Part shown: piece by piece, positions 14,655 through 23,502 of the stretch
How the letters are laid out: each line of letters starts with the position of its first letter
Numbering within the stretch: position 1 is the first letter of the stretch
Source of the DNA: Facklamia sp050409585
GTDB taxonomy: Bacteria; Bacillota; Bacilli; Lactobacillales; Aerococcaceae
DNA: 59,361 nt
NCBI RefSeq assembly: GCF_050409585.1
Contig: NZ_JBNUPE010000012.1
Coordinates: 1 to 59,361, forward strand
Direction of reading: 5' to 3'
Made by a program: the position numbers and the translations under genes
Notes under the pieces: generated by a model
What the model was told of the DNA's origin: nothing
The model's input: only the letters and a program-made list of their open reading frames with translations
Database searches by the model: none

Positions 14655-16625
14655 GTGATTTTACTACAAGCAAACAATATCAGTCGTCGTTTTGCCGATG
14701 TGACTTTATACGAAGACGTTAACTTTTCGATTCAAGAACGTGACCGAATTGCATTGGTCGGACGTAACGGAACGGGTAAGTCGACTCTAATTAAACAAAT
14801 CATTGGTGATGAACCCATCAATGATGGTCAATTTAGTCGTGCTAAAAAGCTAAACATCGGTTACTTAGAACAACATATAGCAGTAGATTCTCTTTTAACT
14901 GTTTGGGATGAAATGCTGTCTCTTTTTTCTAAAAAATTAGTTATGAGAGACCAAGCCCAAGAAATTGCTGACAAACTAGCGAATCTAGCTGATCAAGGTG
15001 ATACTCAATCTATTTTATATCAAGAGACCTTGGCCCAATATGATCAAATTCAAATGGAATTACAAGCAAAAAATGTCTATCAAATCGAATCTACTATTCG
15101 AACTGTTCTTCATGGGTTTGGTTTTTATCCGGAGGATTATGATCAACCTATTCAAAGTCTATCCGGAGGCCAAAAGACTCGTATCGCCTTAGCCAGACTC
15201 TTATTACAAGACTATGACTTATTAATTCTGGATGAGCCTACCAACCATTTAGACATGCAGACTTTAAGCTGGTTAGAAAAGTTTTTAACCACCTATCAAG
15301 GCGCACTTTTAATCGTTTCTCACGATCGCTATTTTTTAGATAAAGTCGCAACTCAAATCTATGAAATTCGCGACCACCATCTACATCATTATCAAGGTAA
15401 TTATTCTTTTTATGTCCAAGAAAAAGCAGCTCGCATGGAACACGCTCAAAAACAATATCTCAAACAGCAAGCTGAGATTAATCGTTTAGAAGAATTTGTC
15501 CAAAAAAACATTGCCCGTGCTTCCACTACTAAAAGAGCCCAAAGCCGACGCAAACAGTTAGAAAAGATGGACCGCATTGAAGCACCTAAACAAGATGCTA
15601 AGGCTCCTCGTATTCAATTTTCAATTGCCAAAGAATCGGGTGAAAAAGTTATTCAGGCAGAAAATTTGAGTATTGGTTATTCTCCTACAGATGTTCTTTG
15701 TCAAAACATCAACCTTGACCTGACCAAGCAAAATGCTATCGCTATTGTTGGTCCTAATGGAATTGGGAAAACAACTCTTCTAAAAACTCTTTTAGGCTAT
15801 CTTCCAGTTATCGATGGTACAATTAAGAAGGGAACCAATGTCCAAATTGGCTACTACGACCAAAACGTCAACCATCTGTCTGGCGACGTTACCGTACTCG
15901 AGACCCTTTGGCGTGCTCATGATACAACAGATGAGTGGAAAATCCGTTCCATTTTAGGCTCTTTTCTTTTTAGTGGAGAAACGGTGGAAAAGAAAGTCAG
16001 TCTGCTCAGTGGTGGTGAAAAAGCTCGTTTAGCCTTAGCTCTTTTAGCGGCTGATCACGATAATACCCTATTGTTGGATGAGCCAACCAACCACTTAGAT
16101 ATTGATTCGAAAGAAGTCTTAGAAGAAGCACTCATTAACTTTAACGGAACGCTGCTATTTGTTTCTCATGATCGTTACTTTATTAATCGGATTGCTACTC
16201 ATGTTTTAGAAATAGCTGCTGACAAGAGCCAGCTTTATCTTGGCGATTATGATTACTATTTAGCTAAAAAAGAAGAAATTGAAGCCTTTGAAGCAGCTGA
16301 GGAAAATAAGAATGGGCAAAAAGAAGAACTTATCTCTGCTGGTCAGCTGTCTTATGAAGAAAATAAAAAAATAAAAAGTGAACTAAGAAGACTACAGAAA
16401 TTAGCAGACGAAGCTTGGACTGATAACGAAGCTATTGAAGAAATGATCGAAAAAGATAAAGAAATGATGCTTGAAGCAGCAAATGCTAACGATCATCAAG
16501 CATTAATTGCTATTGATCAGAAAATAAAAGAAAAGCAAGAAACTAGTAATCAGTTAGTTACACAATGGGAAGAATACAGTCTGGCTATTGAAGACTATCT
16601 TGAAAAATACCCCGATTTAAAATAA
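14655..16625 (+). CDS. ABC-F family ATPase (YdiF-like)
   Basis: A 656-residue soluble protein with two ATP-binding cassettes: Walker A GRNGTGKST and GPNGIGKTT, signatures LSGGQKTR and LSGGEKAR, Walker B ILDEPTNHLD and LLDEPTNHLD. The linker between cassettes is basic (ASTTKRAQSRRKQLEKM), and the last ~110 residues form a coiled coil. ABC-F proteins act on ribosomes, not as transporters. I choose GTG 14655, 7 nt after AGGGGG; a TTG at 14634 has no ribosome-binding site. An extended -10 (TGCTATAAT) ends at 14625. It diverges from rex and matches the Bacillus YdiF neighbourhood. Confidence 0.92.
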   Translation: MILLQANNISRRFADVTLYEDVNFSIQERDRIALVGRNGTGKSTLIKQIIGDEPINDGQFSRAKKLNIGYLEQHIAVDSLLTVWDEMLSLFSKKLVMRDQAQEIADKLANLADQGDTQSILYQETLAQYDQIQMELQAKNVYQIESTIRTVLHGFGFYPEDYDQPIQSLSGGQKTRIALARLLLQDYDLLILDEPTNHLDMQTLSWLEKFLTTYQGALLIVSHDRYFLDKVATQIYEIRDHHLHHYQGNYSFYVQEKAARMEHAQKQYLKQQAEINRLEEFVQKNIARASTTKRAQSRRKQLEKMDRIEAPKQDAKAPRIQFSIAKESGEKVIQAENLSIGYSPTDVLCQNINLDLTKQNAIAIVGPNGIGKTTLLKTLLGYLPVIDGTIKKGTNVQIGYYDQNVNHLSGDVTVLETLWRAHDTTDEWKIRSILGSFLFSGETVEKKVSLLSGGEKARLALALLAADHDNTLLLDEPTNHLDIDSKEVLEEALINFNGTLLFVSHDRYFINRIATHVLEIAADKSQLYLGDYDYYLAKKEEIEAFEAAEENKNGQKEELISAGQLSYEENKKIKSELRRLQKLADEAWTDNEAIEEMIEKDKEMMLEAANANDHQALIAIDQKIKEKQETSNQLVTQWEEYSLAIEDYLEKYPDLK

Positions 16626-16629
16626 ATTT

Positions 16630-16666
16630 AAAAACACACACTGAAAATTTCAGTGTGTGTGTTCTT
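16630..16666. terminator. Bidirectional terminator between abcF and tsaD
   Basis: 13-bp stem, ACACACACTGAAA (16634-16646) with its complement (16648-16660), flanked by A-rich and T-rich tracts; serves convergent genes. Confidence 0.88.
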
Positions 16667-17688
16667 TATAGAGTCATAGCTGGTCTGGCATTGGCTGCTA
16701 AATCCGTATATTCTTCCTTTAATAACTTTGGATAGGCAGCTGCTCCAATCATGGCTGCATTATCTCCGCATAATGCTAAAGGTGGAATTAAAAGTTCTAC
16801 ATTAGGGTAGTGAGCTTCGAACAGGCTTTGTATGCTTGCTCTCAATTCACTATTGGCGGCTACTCCGCCGGCTAAAACAAATTGCTTAATCTCTGGACGA
16901 TTTTCCAAAGCCTTGCTAACTTTTCCCGTTAAAACATCCACACAGGCACGTTGAAAACTCGCTGCTAAATCAACTGGCTGGATGCTTTCTCCTCTTTGGT
17001 TAGCGTTGTGAACCAGGTTCATCACCGCACTCTTCATACCTGAAAATGAAAAATCTAAGTTATTCTCATTTAACATGGCACGAGGGATTGAATAAATTTC
17101 TGGGTTTCCTTCTTTAGCCATTTGATCAAGATACTTACCTGCTGGATAAGGTAAGTCTAGCAAGCGGCCTACCTTATCATAAGCCTCTCCTACCGCATCA
17201 TCTTGCGTTTCACCAATGACTTGATAATTATTCGCCGACTTCATAACCACCAACTCAGTATGTCCACCACTGACAATTAAAGCCATTAATGGAAACTCTA
17301 AGTTTTTAATAAAGCGGCTGGCATAAATATGTCCAGCTAAATGGTTGACAGCAATTAAAGGCTTTTTATATAAATAGGACAATGTCTTAGCTGCAGTAAC
17401 TCCAATTAATAGAGGGCCAACTAGCCCAGGACCTTGGGTCACTGCGATCGCATCTACCTGATCAATCGATTCTAGTTGGGCTTCTTCTAGTGCTAACTTC
17501 AAAACTTGACTGATTTGTTCGACATGGTGACGACTAGCTACCTCAGGGACAACACCGCCAAATCGCATATGACTCTTTACCTGGGAGGCAACAATATTCG
17601 CTTTAATATGACAGCCATTTTCTATCAAGGCTACACTCGTCTCATCACAAGACGATTCAATGGCTAATATTAAATTTTCTTCTTGCAT
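16666..17688 (-). CDS. tsaD: tRNA t6A37 threonylcarbamoyltransferase TsaD
   Basis: A 340-residue enzyme that transfers threonylcarbamoyl to A37 of ANN-decoding tRNAs, with TsaB and TsaE. Motifs: LAIESSCDETSVAL at the N-terminus, metal-binding HLAGH, VSGGHTELV, and the nucleotide site LAGGVAANSELR. GGAGG lies 9 nt before ATG 17688. Last gene of the tsaB-rimI-GNAT-tsaD operon. tsaE is not in this window. Confidence 0.97.
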   Translation of the reverse strand: MQEENLILAIESSCDETSVALIENGCHIKANIVASQVKSHMRFGGVVPEVASRHHVEQISQVLKLALEEAQLESIDQVDAIAVTQGPGLVGPLLIGVTAAKTLSYLYKKPLIAVNHLAGHIYASRFIKNLEFPLMALIVSGGHTELVVMKSANNYQVIGETQDDAVGEAYDKVGRLLDLPYPAGKYLDQMAKEGNPEIYSIPRAMLNENNLDFSFSGMKSAVMNLVHNANQRGESIQPVDLAASFQRACVDVLTGKVSKALENRPEIKQFVLAGGVAANSELRASIQSLFEAHYPNVELLIPPLALCGDNAAMIGAAAYPKLLKEEYTDLAANARPAMTL

Positions 17689-17700
17689 TGGCTATTCCTC

Positions 17701-18144
17701 CTACTCAAATGTTAACTGCATAACCCAGCCATCTTCAACCGGATCATGATAATAGTTAGGCCGTTCATCAATTATCTTAAATCCCACTGCTTGATATACG
17801 GCAATAGCCACCTGATTACTGACTCGAACTTCCAAGTTAACTTTTTCTACTTTATTTTCTTGAAATTGATCTAGAAGAGCTCTTAAAAAAGCTTTTCCCT
17901 TCCCTTTGCCTCTGTATAGAGGACCAACCCAAAAATAATGTATGTTTGCTTCTTCAAAAAGGACTTGTCCGCCACAACAAGCCACTAACTCTTGGGCGTC
18001 GGTCCAAATCCATAATCTAGCATAAGGACTCTGCCATTCTTGAATGGTGGCATCCGCTGACCAATTAAAACTTTGAGCAATGGCTAAGATTTGCTGAAGT
18101 AAAGCAGGTTCTTTATCTGCTTTTGCGATTTCTTTAAGCATCAT
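17701..18144 (-). CDS. GNAT-family acetyltransferase
   Basis: A 147-residue GNAT protein. The acetyl-CoA loop is visible as RGKGKGKAFLRALLDQF (R-G-x-G-K type), followed by LEVRVSNQVAIAVYQAVGFK, the usual end of the fold. It sits between a RimI homologue and tsaD with gaps of 12 nt, so it belongs to the t6A operon. Its substrate is unknown. It may be a second RimI-like ribosomal or N-terminal acetyltransferase. A central Cys pair (ACCGG) is unusual but its role is unclear. Confidence 0.8.
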   Translation of the reverse strand: MMLKEIAKADKEPALLQQILAIAQSFNWSADATIQEWQSPYARLWIWTDAQELVACCGGQVLFEEANIHYFWVGPLYRGKGKGKAFLRALLDQFQENKVEKVNLEVRVSNQVAIAVYQAVGFKIIDERPNYYHDPVEDGWVMQLTFE

Positions 18145-18156
18145 TTCTTTATCTCC

Positions 18157-18765
18157 TTACAAATGACAGCGGAGAAAGAGAGCCGTTTCGCCATTATCTT
18201 CATAGTAGAAAGGTTTTTTGTTCTCAAGGACAAAGCCTTGTTGATAATAGATTTTTTGGGCATGCGTATTGCTTTCTCTTACTTCTAAAGTTACCGACTT
18301 TCTATCCAATTCACGACTGATTTGAAGCCAAATCTTTAATAAATAAGAACCCAAACCGTGTGATTGCCACTCAGGATCAATGACTAATTGGCTAATATGG
18401 GTATTATTAATTAAACACCTACCCGTAATCATTCCAATAATTTTTGACTTATCAGTTGCTAAGTCTTTTGCTTCAATAACTAAGTATAAAATCTGTGGAT
18501 TTTTATGCCAATCCCTTTCAAAATCAGATAAATCCCAAGCAATATAACCTGCGTAACCTTTTTGCTCTAACTGCACTAAAGCTTGTAAGTCAGTCTTTTT
18601 GGCTAATCTTACTCTGCATTGGATGTTTTTTTGTTTTTTTTGCCTTATTAGCGCTAAAGCATCAATATAAGGGCTAATTTGAGTCATTGCTTTATGTCTT
18701 ACTTTAGTTTCCTCTTTAAAAGGATTAAATACTCGTTTCATTAGTTTGCTCAACATAACTTTCAT
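18157..18765 (-). CDS. rimI: Ribosomal protein S18-alanine N-acetyltransferase RimI-like
   Basis: A 202-residue GNAT protein. The acetyltransferase domain starts about residue 49 (CRVRLAKKTDLQAL) and has the acetyl-CoA loop QSHGLGSYLLKIW and LEVRESNTHAQKIYYQQGF, as in RimI. The first ~48 residues are an extra basic segment not usual in RimI. With the first Met it overlaps tsaB by 41 nt. Alternative ATGs at 18756 and 18741 would shorten the extension but stay inside tsaB. The association tsaB-rimI-tsaD is common. Confidence 0.82.
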   Translation of the reverse strand: MKVMLSKLMKRVFNPFKEETKVRHKAMTQISPYIDALALIRQKKQKNIQCRVRLAKKTDLQALVQLEQKGYAGYIAWDLSDFERDWHKNPQILYLVIEAKDLATDKSKIIGMITGRCLINNTHISQLVIDPEWQSHGLGSYLLKIWLQISRELDRKSVTLEVRESNTHAQKIYYQQGFVLENKKPFYYEDNGETALFLRCHL

Positions 18766-19501
18766 TCTTTTCTTGGATTTGATTAGTTTGTTTGGCTGCC
18801 CATTCTTGTTCTGCTAAAGTCAAATGTGCATAGAAAGGCTCAAAAATATCTACATCTTCAACATGCTTTCGTTCAATGTAAGGCACTTTACCAACCTTTG
18901 GCCAAGCATATTGACCTGTTACAAATCGATGCTGAATACTTTGCTGAGAAAGACTTTCTTTAACAAAATTAGTAAGATTATTTTCATGGGCACTCAGGAA
19001 TATTAACTGCTTAAGGTCTGTCTCGTTAAATTGTGGCAAGAGTTTCTCTTGAATCCAATCTTGCCAGTCAACATGATCATCTTTAATTTTATTTTTCAAT
19101 AAACCATCTTGCCAGTGATAGGCCGCTGTGTAGGCTGTCCCTCTTCGCGCATCCATAATAGGAATAATCCAAGATTTCCCACCATCATCGGCCACTTGAC
19201 CTGCCATAATCGCTAGACTGGAAAAACTCTCTAAATGACTTTTTTTGGTGGAAGTCCAAACCTTCGCCATTGTTGCTCCAATCCTCAAGCCTGTATATGA
19301 ACCAGGACCTCTCCCTAACCAAATTTGGTCAATAGTTTCCCTCTCCCACTTAACAGCAAGTAATAGCTGTTCCACCAAGGGTAGAAGGAAGGCCCCGTGT
19401 TGCTTGGAGACATTCGAATTGACTTCGATGATCAATTGATCCTCTTCAAAAAGAGCTAGAGATAAAACATCGGATGAGGTATCTAATGCTAAACTTCTCA
19501 T
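18725..19501 (-). CDS. tsaB: t6A synthesis protein TsaB
   Basis: A 258-residue ASKHA-fold partner of TsaD. Motifs: LALDTSSDVLSLALF at the N-terminus and GRGPGSYTGLRIG. Catalytic residues of TsaD are absent, as expected for TsaB. Two adjacent ATGs occur (19504, 19501); AAAGGAG ends 3 nt before the first and 6 nt before the second, so I prefer 19501. It follows proS by 31 nt and overlaps rimI. Confidence 0.93.
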   Translation of the reverse strand: MRSLALDTSSDVLSLALFEEDQLIIEVNSNVSKQHGAFLLPLVEQLLLAVKWERETIDQIWLGRGPGSYTGLRIGATMAKVWTSTKKSHLESFSSLAIMAGQVADDGGKSWIIPIMDARRGTAYTAAYHWQDGLLKNKIKDDHVDWQDWIQEKLLPQFNETDLKQLIFLSAHENNLTNFVKESLSQQSIQHRFVTGQYAWPKVGKVPYIERKHVEDVDIFEPFYAHLTLAEQEWAAKQTNQIQEKNESYVEQTNETSI

Positions 19502-19532
19502 CATGGTCTCCTTTCAACCTATTGGTTATTTT

Positions 19533-20990
19533 TTAATACGCTCTTGCAATCCAAACTGTTTCTTTAGCTGGCTTCCCAGATACAAGGCATTTATCTTTCT
19601 TAACCAGAGCATTTTCACCTACAAAATAATTTTCAAACGGTAAATTACGTGTTGTAAAGCCTGTTAATTCCTTAATCTTAGCTTCTGATTCCTCACTACC
19701 ATCCCAGCCAACTAATACCCAACCTGGGGTTTCATTGGCTGCCTTTTTATTTTCAATATGGTCAATCAATTCATCTAGAGTATCAATATGAGTATACATA
19801 TTGGCCTGATTGCGTTGGCGAGCTTTTTCTAAAAGACGATTTTGCATTAAGGCTAAAGCTTGATGAACTTGTTCAGCCAAGCCATCCATTGTGATGGCAT
19901 TTTTTTCATCTTCATCTCTGGCTTTCATAATCACTTGATTATTTTCAATGTCTCTTGGACCCACTTCTATACGAATAGCCGCTCCACGCAACTCCCACTC
20001 ATTAAACTTATAACCTGCTGAGTTATCTGAATCATCAATATAAGTTCTAACACCTGCTGCTTTTAATTGAGCGTCTAAGTCTTTTACTTTTTCAAGCACT
20101 TGGTCTAATTTTTTCTTAGGTCCAACGGGAATGAAAACAACCTGCTGAGGAGCTATGGCTGGTGGTAGAACCAATCCTTGATCATCTGAATGGGTCATAA
20201 TCATTGAACCGATTAAGCGGGTCGAAACACCCCAAGAAGTGGTATGGGCATAAACGTGCTCATTATCTTTATTTAAATAACGAATATTAAAAGCTTCTGC
20301 AAATTTAGTTCCCATATAATGAGAAGTTCCTGCTTGCACAGCTTTACCATCTTGCATCATGGCTTCAACTGAAAATGTTTGCACCGCTCCGGCAAAGCGC
20401 TCCGAAGGAGTCTTCTCACCTTTGAAGACCGGTACTGCTAATAATTCTTCTAATAATTCAGCATAGATTTCTAGCATACGCATGGTTCTATGACGAGCAT
20501 CTTCCTCATCAGCATGAGCAGTATGTCCTTCCTGCCATAAAAACTCAGAAGTTCTTAAAAAAGGCAAAGTGCGTTTTTCCCAACGGAAAACATTGGCCCA
20601 CTGATTAATTTCATAAGGTAAATCACGGTAGGAATTAATCCAATTAGAAAACGCATCGCCTATCATGGTTTCTGAAGTCGGTCTTAAGGCCAATCTTTCT
20701 TCCAAAACTTCACCAGCTGCTTCAGTTACCCATGGCAGTTCTGGACTAAATCCTTCAATATGATCTTTTTCACGAGTAAAGAAAGACTCAGGAATAAGCA
20801 TTGGGAAGTAGGCATTGCGAATACCTTCTTCTTTTAAACGCTTATTAAAATATTCTTGAATATGTTCCCAGATTTCATAACCATTTGGTTTAAAGATTAT
20901 ACAGCCTCTGACTGGTGAATAATCCATTAAATCTGCTTGTTGAATTGTTTGTAAATACCATTTCGAAAAATCTTCTTTACGAGTAACCAT
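19533..20990 (-). CDS. proS: Prolyl-tRNA synthetase, archaeal/eukaryotic-like type
   Basis: A 485-residue class II synthetase that charges tRNA-Pro. Motif 2 is FRWEKRTLPFLRTSEFLWQE (ends shown), with QAGTSHYMGTKFAEAF and class II motif 3 within GAAIRIEVGPRDIE. It lacks the ~180-residue editing insertion of the common bacterial ProRS (usually about 570 residues), has the C-terminal extension of the archaeal/eukaryotic type and ends in tyrosine. GGAGG precedes ATG 20990. A proline T-box leader lies directly upstream. Confidence 0.96.
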   Translation of the reverse strand: MVTRKEDFSKWYLQTIQQADLMDYSPVRGCIIFKPNGYEIWEHIQEYFNKRLKEEGIRNAYFPMLIPESFFTREKDHIEGFSPELPWVTEAAGEVLEERLALRPTSETMIGDAFSNWINSYRDLPYEINQWANVFRWEKRTLPFLRTSEFLWQEGHTAHADEEDARHRTMRMLEIYAELLEELLAVPVFKGEKTPSERFAGAVQTFSVEAMMQDGKAVQAGTSHYMGTKFAEAFNIRYLNKDNEHVYAHTTSWGVSTRLIGSMIMTHSDDQGLVLPPAIAPQQVVFIPVGPKKKLDQVLEKVKDLDAQLKAAGVRTYIDDSDNSAGYKFNEWELRGAAIRIEVGPRDIENNQVIMKARDEDEKNAITMDGLAEQVHQALALMQNRLLEKARQRNQANMYTHIDTLDELIDHIENKKAANETPGWVLVGWDGSEESEAKIKELTGFTTRNLPFENYFVGENALVKKDKCLVSGKPAKETVWIARAY

Positions 20991-21009
20991 TATTTTCCTC
21001 CTATAAATA

Positions 21010-21215
21010 AAAAATAACTGCCTTCATCCTATCAAGGACGAAGCACAGTCAGTCTCCGCGGTACCACCTTATTTGCATCTTAAAAATGCCCACTCAAGGC
21101 GATAAAGGAGCCACCTGATTTCAATAAGATAGTAGGTTCATTTGCTGAGTGGGGAGACACTTCCATCCTCTGCCTCTTGCTGGGGACCATCTACAAATTA
21201 CTAGTCTATTTTCAC
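21010..21215 (-). promoter_or_regulatory. T-box riboswitch of proS, specifier CCU (proline)
   Basis: On the minus strand: stem I base TAGTA...TACTA; a GAA-CCT-A specifier segment (CCT at 21136-21134, a proline codon); the T-box core AAGGTGGTACCGCGG (about 21071-21056), which pairs with uncharged tRNA; and a terminator hairpin with arms near 21048-21036 and 21031-21018 followed by ATTTTTT. Low charged tRNA-Pro would stabilise the antiterminator and raise proS expression (established for the class). Confidence 0.93.
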
Positions 21216-21220
21216 TTCTT

Positions 21221-21248
21221 ATTATAAAGAATCAAGGAATAAAAACAA
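21221..21248 (-). promoter_or_regulatory. proS promoter
   Basis: TTGTTT (21248-21243), 16 nt, perfect TATAAT (21226-21221), minus strand, just past the lepB stop codon and immediately before the T-box. Confidence 0.7.
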
Positions 21249-21255
21249 GCCTAAG

Positions 21256-21873
21256 TTATTCTAAAACAATAGCATCACCTTGAGAATTGAGATCGTAATC
21301 AGGCAATTTACCAAAATTCTTTAGTGGCCAATAAATAAAAGTAGCTTTACCAATTACCGAATCAGAGTCTATCAAGCCAAAAGTTCGTCCATCAACAGAA
21401 TTTTGCCGATTATCCCCCATTACAAAAAACTTGCCTTCAGGAACTACATCTTCACCTGTATATTTATACATTTCAAAATCTTCGGTAAAGTTTCCACCAC
21501 CATTCGCTTGATACTCTTGCGCCTTTTCATCTAAGTAAAACTCATCCACCCTCTGTCCATTAATTATCAGCTGATCATCTTGATAAGCAATTTTATCGCC
21601 AGGAACTCCAATCACACGCTTCACATAAAGCTTGGGTTCTTTACCGGGTAGTGGATTAGGTTGAGGGAAAATCACAACATCAAAACGCTCGATATCTGAT
21701 AGTTTCCACATCCAAACCTTTTCGCCATCTTCCAAAGTATGTTCCATTGAGGAACCATCTACCGAAAAGGGTTGTGCAACATAATGATAAAAGGTAAATA
21801 ATACAGCTAACCAAATAGCCATATACATTAACCAAGAAAAAATCTCTTTAAAAAATCGTTTTGTCTTCTCCAT
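21256..21873 (-). CDS. lepB: Signal peptidase I
   Basis: A 205-residue type I signal peptidase that cleaves secretory signal peptides outside the membrane. A single N-terminal membrane segment (about 14-30) is followed by the Ser-Lys dyad: S42 in DGSSMEHTL and K85 in YVKRVIGVPGDK. The box MGDNRQNSVDGRTFG is present. AGAGGTG precedes ATG 21873. It is divergent from the sortase gene, consistent with a surface-protein export neighbourhood. Confidence 0.96.
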   Translation of the reverse strand: MEKTKRFFKEIFSWLMYMAIWLAVLFTFYHYVAQPFSVDGSSMEHTLEDGEKVWMWKLSDIERFDVVIFPQPNPLPGKEPKLYVKRVIGVPGDKIAYQDDQLIINGQRVDEFYLDEKAQEYQANGGGNFTEDFEMYKYTGEDVVPEGKFFVMGDNRQNSVDGRTFGLIDSDSVIGKATFIYWPLKNFGKLPDYDLNSQGDAIVLE

Positions 21874-22084
21874 AAGTCACCTCTAAACTTTCTGTTTCTT
21901 ATTTTATAACTTTTCCACCAAAAATGCATCTTGTATTGGTATTCTTGTAAAAAAATATGCTATTATGATTTTAATTCGAAAATTATGAATTAAGTGTGTT
22001 ATTTGAGCTGTTTTATTTTATTTGACATTCAAAAATGTTAAAATAAGTTTAATTACTTTGTTGATAGTATTGGAGGAATAAATA

Positions 22085-22840
22085 ATGAATCGTAAACCTA
22101 ACCCTGGCCCTTCGCGTAGCCGGATGCACCAAAAAAGAAAACGTCGTTTTTCTTTTTCAACTCTTATCGGTGTTCTATTAATCATTGTGGCACTAGGGCT
22201 TTTATTAGTGAACCCCTTAAAGAACTACCTCATTCAAAATAAAACCAATGATATTCAAATTTCTAATATGACGCGTGAGCAAATTCTAGCTAACCAACAA
22301 AAAGATGTCACTTTTGACTTCGAGGATATTCAACAAGTAGATCCTTTTACCGTTATTTCTAGTAGTGTGAATCCTAAGGACCTACCCGTTATTGGCGGAA
22401 TTTCAATCCCTGAATTAAAGATTAACTTACCAATTAATAAAGGAACATCTAATGAAGGCATGTTCTTCGGAGCAGGAACGCTCTCGGCTGATCAAAAAAT
22501 GGGTGAATCCAATTATGCCCTAGCTAGCCATCACATGTATGATCAATCTTTACTTTTTTCTCCACTTAAAGACGCAAAAAAAGGACAGAAAATTTATATG
22601 ACTGATTTAGATAATATCTATGTTTATGAAATTTCTTCCATTTTAGTAGTAGACCCTTCAGCCGTTGAAGTGCTAAACCCTTCATCTGAACCAATTGTTA
22701 CCTTGGTTACTTGTACTCAGGATTTTGTTAACCGAATCATCGTGCAAGGAAAACTAAAGGAAAAAGTTCCAATTGACGATGCAAGTAATGAAATGATGAA
22801 CGCTTTTAAAATTGAAAGAAAAATAGCAAACAATACTTAA
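22085..22840 (+). CDS. srtA: Class A sortase
   Basis: A 251-residue transpeptidase that joins LPXTG-type proteins to peptidoglycan. It has a basic N-terminus, one membrane anchor (about 24-44), a stalk, and a sortase domain with the triad H149 (ASHHM), C210 (TLVTC) and R217 (NRIIVQG). GGAGG stands 5 nt before ATG 22085. Upstream is TTGACA at about 22023 with only a weak -10. No LPXTG substrate is encoded in this window. Confidence 0.94.
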   Translation: MNRKPNPGPSRSRMHQKRKRRFSFSTLIGVLLIIVALGLLLVNPLKNYLIQNKTNDIQISNMTREQILANQQKDVTFDFEDIQQVDPFTVISSSVNPKDLPVIGGISIPELKINLPINKGTSNEGMFFGAGTLSADQKMGESNYALASHHMYDQSLLFSPLKDAKKGQKIYMTDLDNIYVYEISSILVVDPSAVEVLNPSSEPIVTLVTCTQDFVNRIIVQGKLKEKVPIDDASNEMMNAFKIERKIANNT

Positions 22841-22849
22841 GCAATAATT

Positions 22850-22895
22850 AAACTGCCTATTCACTTTATAAATGGAGTGAGCAGGCAGTTTTTAT
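22850..22895. terminator. Bidirectional terminator after srtA
   Basis: AACTGCCT (22851-22858) pairs with AGGCAGTT (22883-22890), with an inner CACT/AGTG pairing, then T-rich. Serves the convergent srtA and LURP-like genes. Confidence 0.85.
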
Positions 22896-23377
22896 TAATT
22901 AGAATCTAAGTCCATTGCTAAATCGATGGCTAAAATAGTTGCTAAAACCAAAACTGTATCTACACTTTCAGCTAGGATGTCCATTTCAAAGGTATCTGAC
23001 CAAGAAAGAAACTTTTTCTTTATACGAGCTATTGGCTGTCTTTTAGAGTCTTTAATCATGTAATCATGTTGAAAAATACTGCCATCAACTACCCAATCTA
23101 CCCCTTTTACCACATACTGAGGCTTAAAGAAGGTAAATTTTTTATGAATTCGACAAAAGAATTTACCCTCTTGGATGACATCGACTGTCGGTAAAAGTGA
23201 TAAAACTTTTTGATTAACTTCACATAAAACTTTTCCTGATTGAACATCAAGAATTTTTGTTTTTCGACCGATTGAAATTAATTTACTATCTACTCGATAT
23301 ATTGGGCTTTTATTTTGATCATAAATATCAAAATCTTGTTTAAATGACCACATTTTTTGTTTCATATAAAGCTTCAT
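22895..23377 (-). CDS. LURP-one-related/YxjI family protein
   Basis: A 160-residue protein with the beta-rich repeat pattern of the LURP-one-related (DUF567, tubby-like) family: YMKQKMWSFKQDFDIYD, YRVDSKLISIGRKTKILD, then VVDGSIFQHDYMI and a hydrophobic last helix (TVLVLATILAIDLAM). Bacterial members are of unknown function; the fold suggests a lipid- or membrane-associated role (inference). AGGAGGG precedes ATG 23377. It stands alone between srtA and phoU. Confidence 0.8.
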   Translation of the reverse strand: MKLYMKQKMWSFKQDFDIYDQNKSPIYRVDSKLISIGRKTKILDVQSGKVLCEVNQKVLSLLPTVDVIQEGKFFCRIHKKFTFFKPQYVVKGVDWVVDGSIFQHDYMIKDSKRQPIARIKKKFLSWSDTFEMDILAESVDTVLVLATILAIDLAMDLDSN

Positions 23378-23444
23378 AAAATCCCTCCTCCTATTCTTAT
23401 TTTATCACACGGACCTAGTTCTGCTCACCTAATTAGACATAATC

Positions 23445-23476
23445 AAAAAAAACAGTAGGTCTTTTGAGACCTACTG
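23445..23476 (-). terminator. phoU terminator
   Basis: CAGTAGGTC (23453-23461) with GACCTACTG (23468-23476), 6-nt loop, followed on the minus strand by T8. Confidence 0.93.
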
Positions 23477-23502
23477 AATCTTTCTGCTCTAAGTAAAAAT
23501 AA

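Noticed and set aside
22020..22060. Strong promoter for srtA from TTGACA at about 22023
   Set aside because: At 16-17 nt downstream the -10 is poor (TAAGTT/AAGTTT), so I mention it but do not list it as a promoter.
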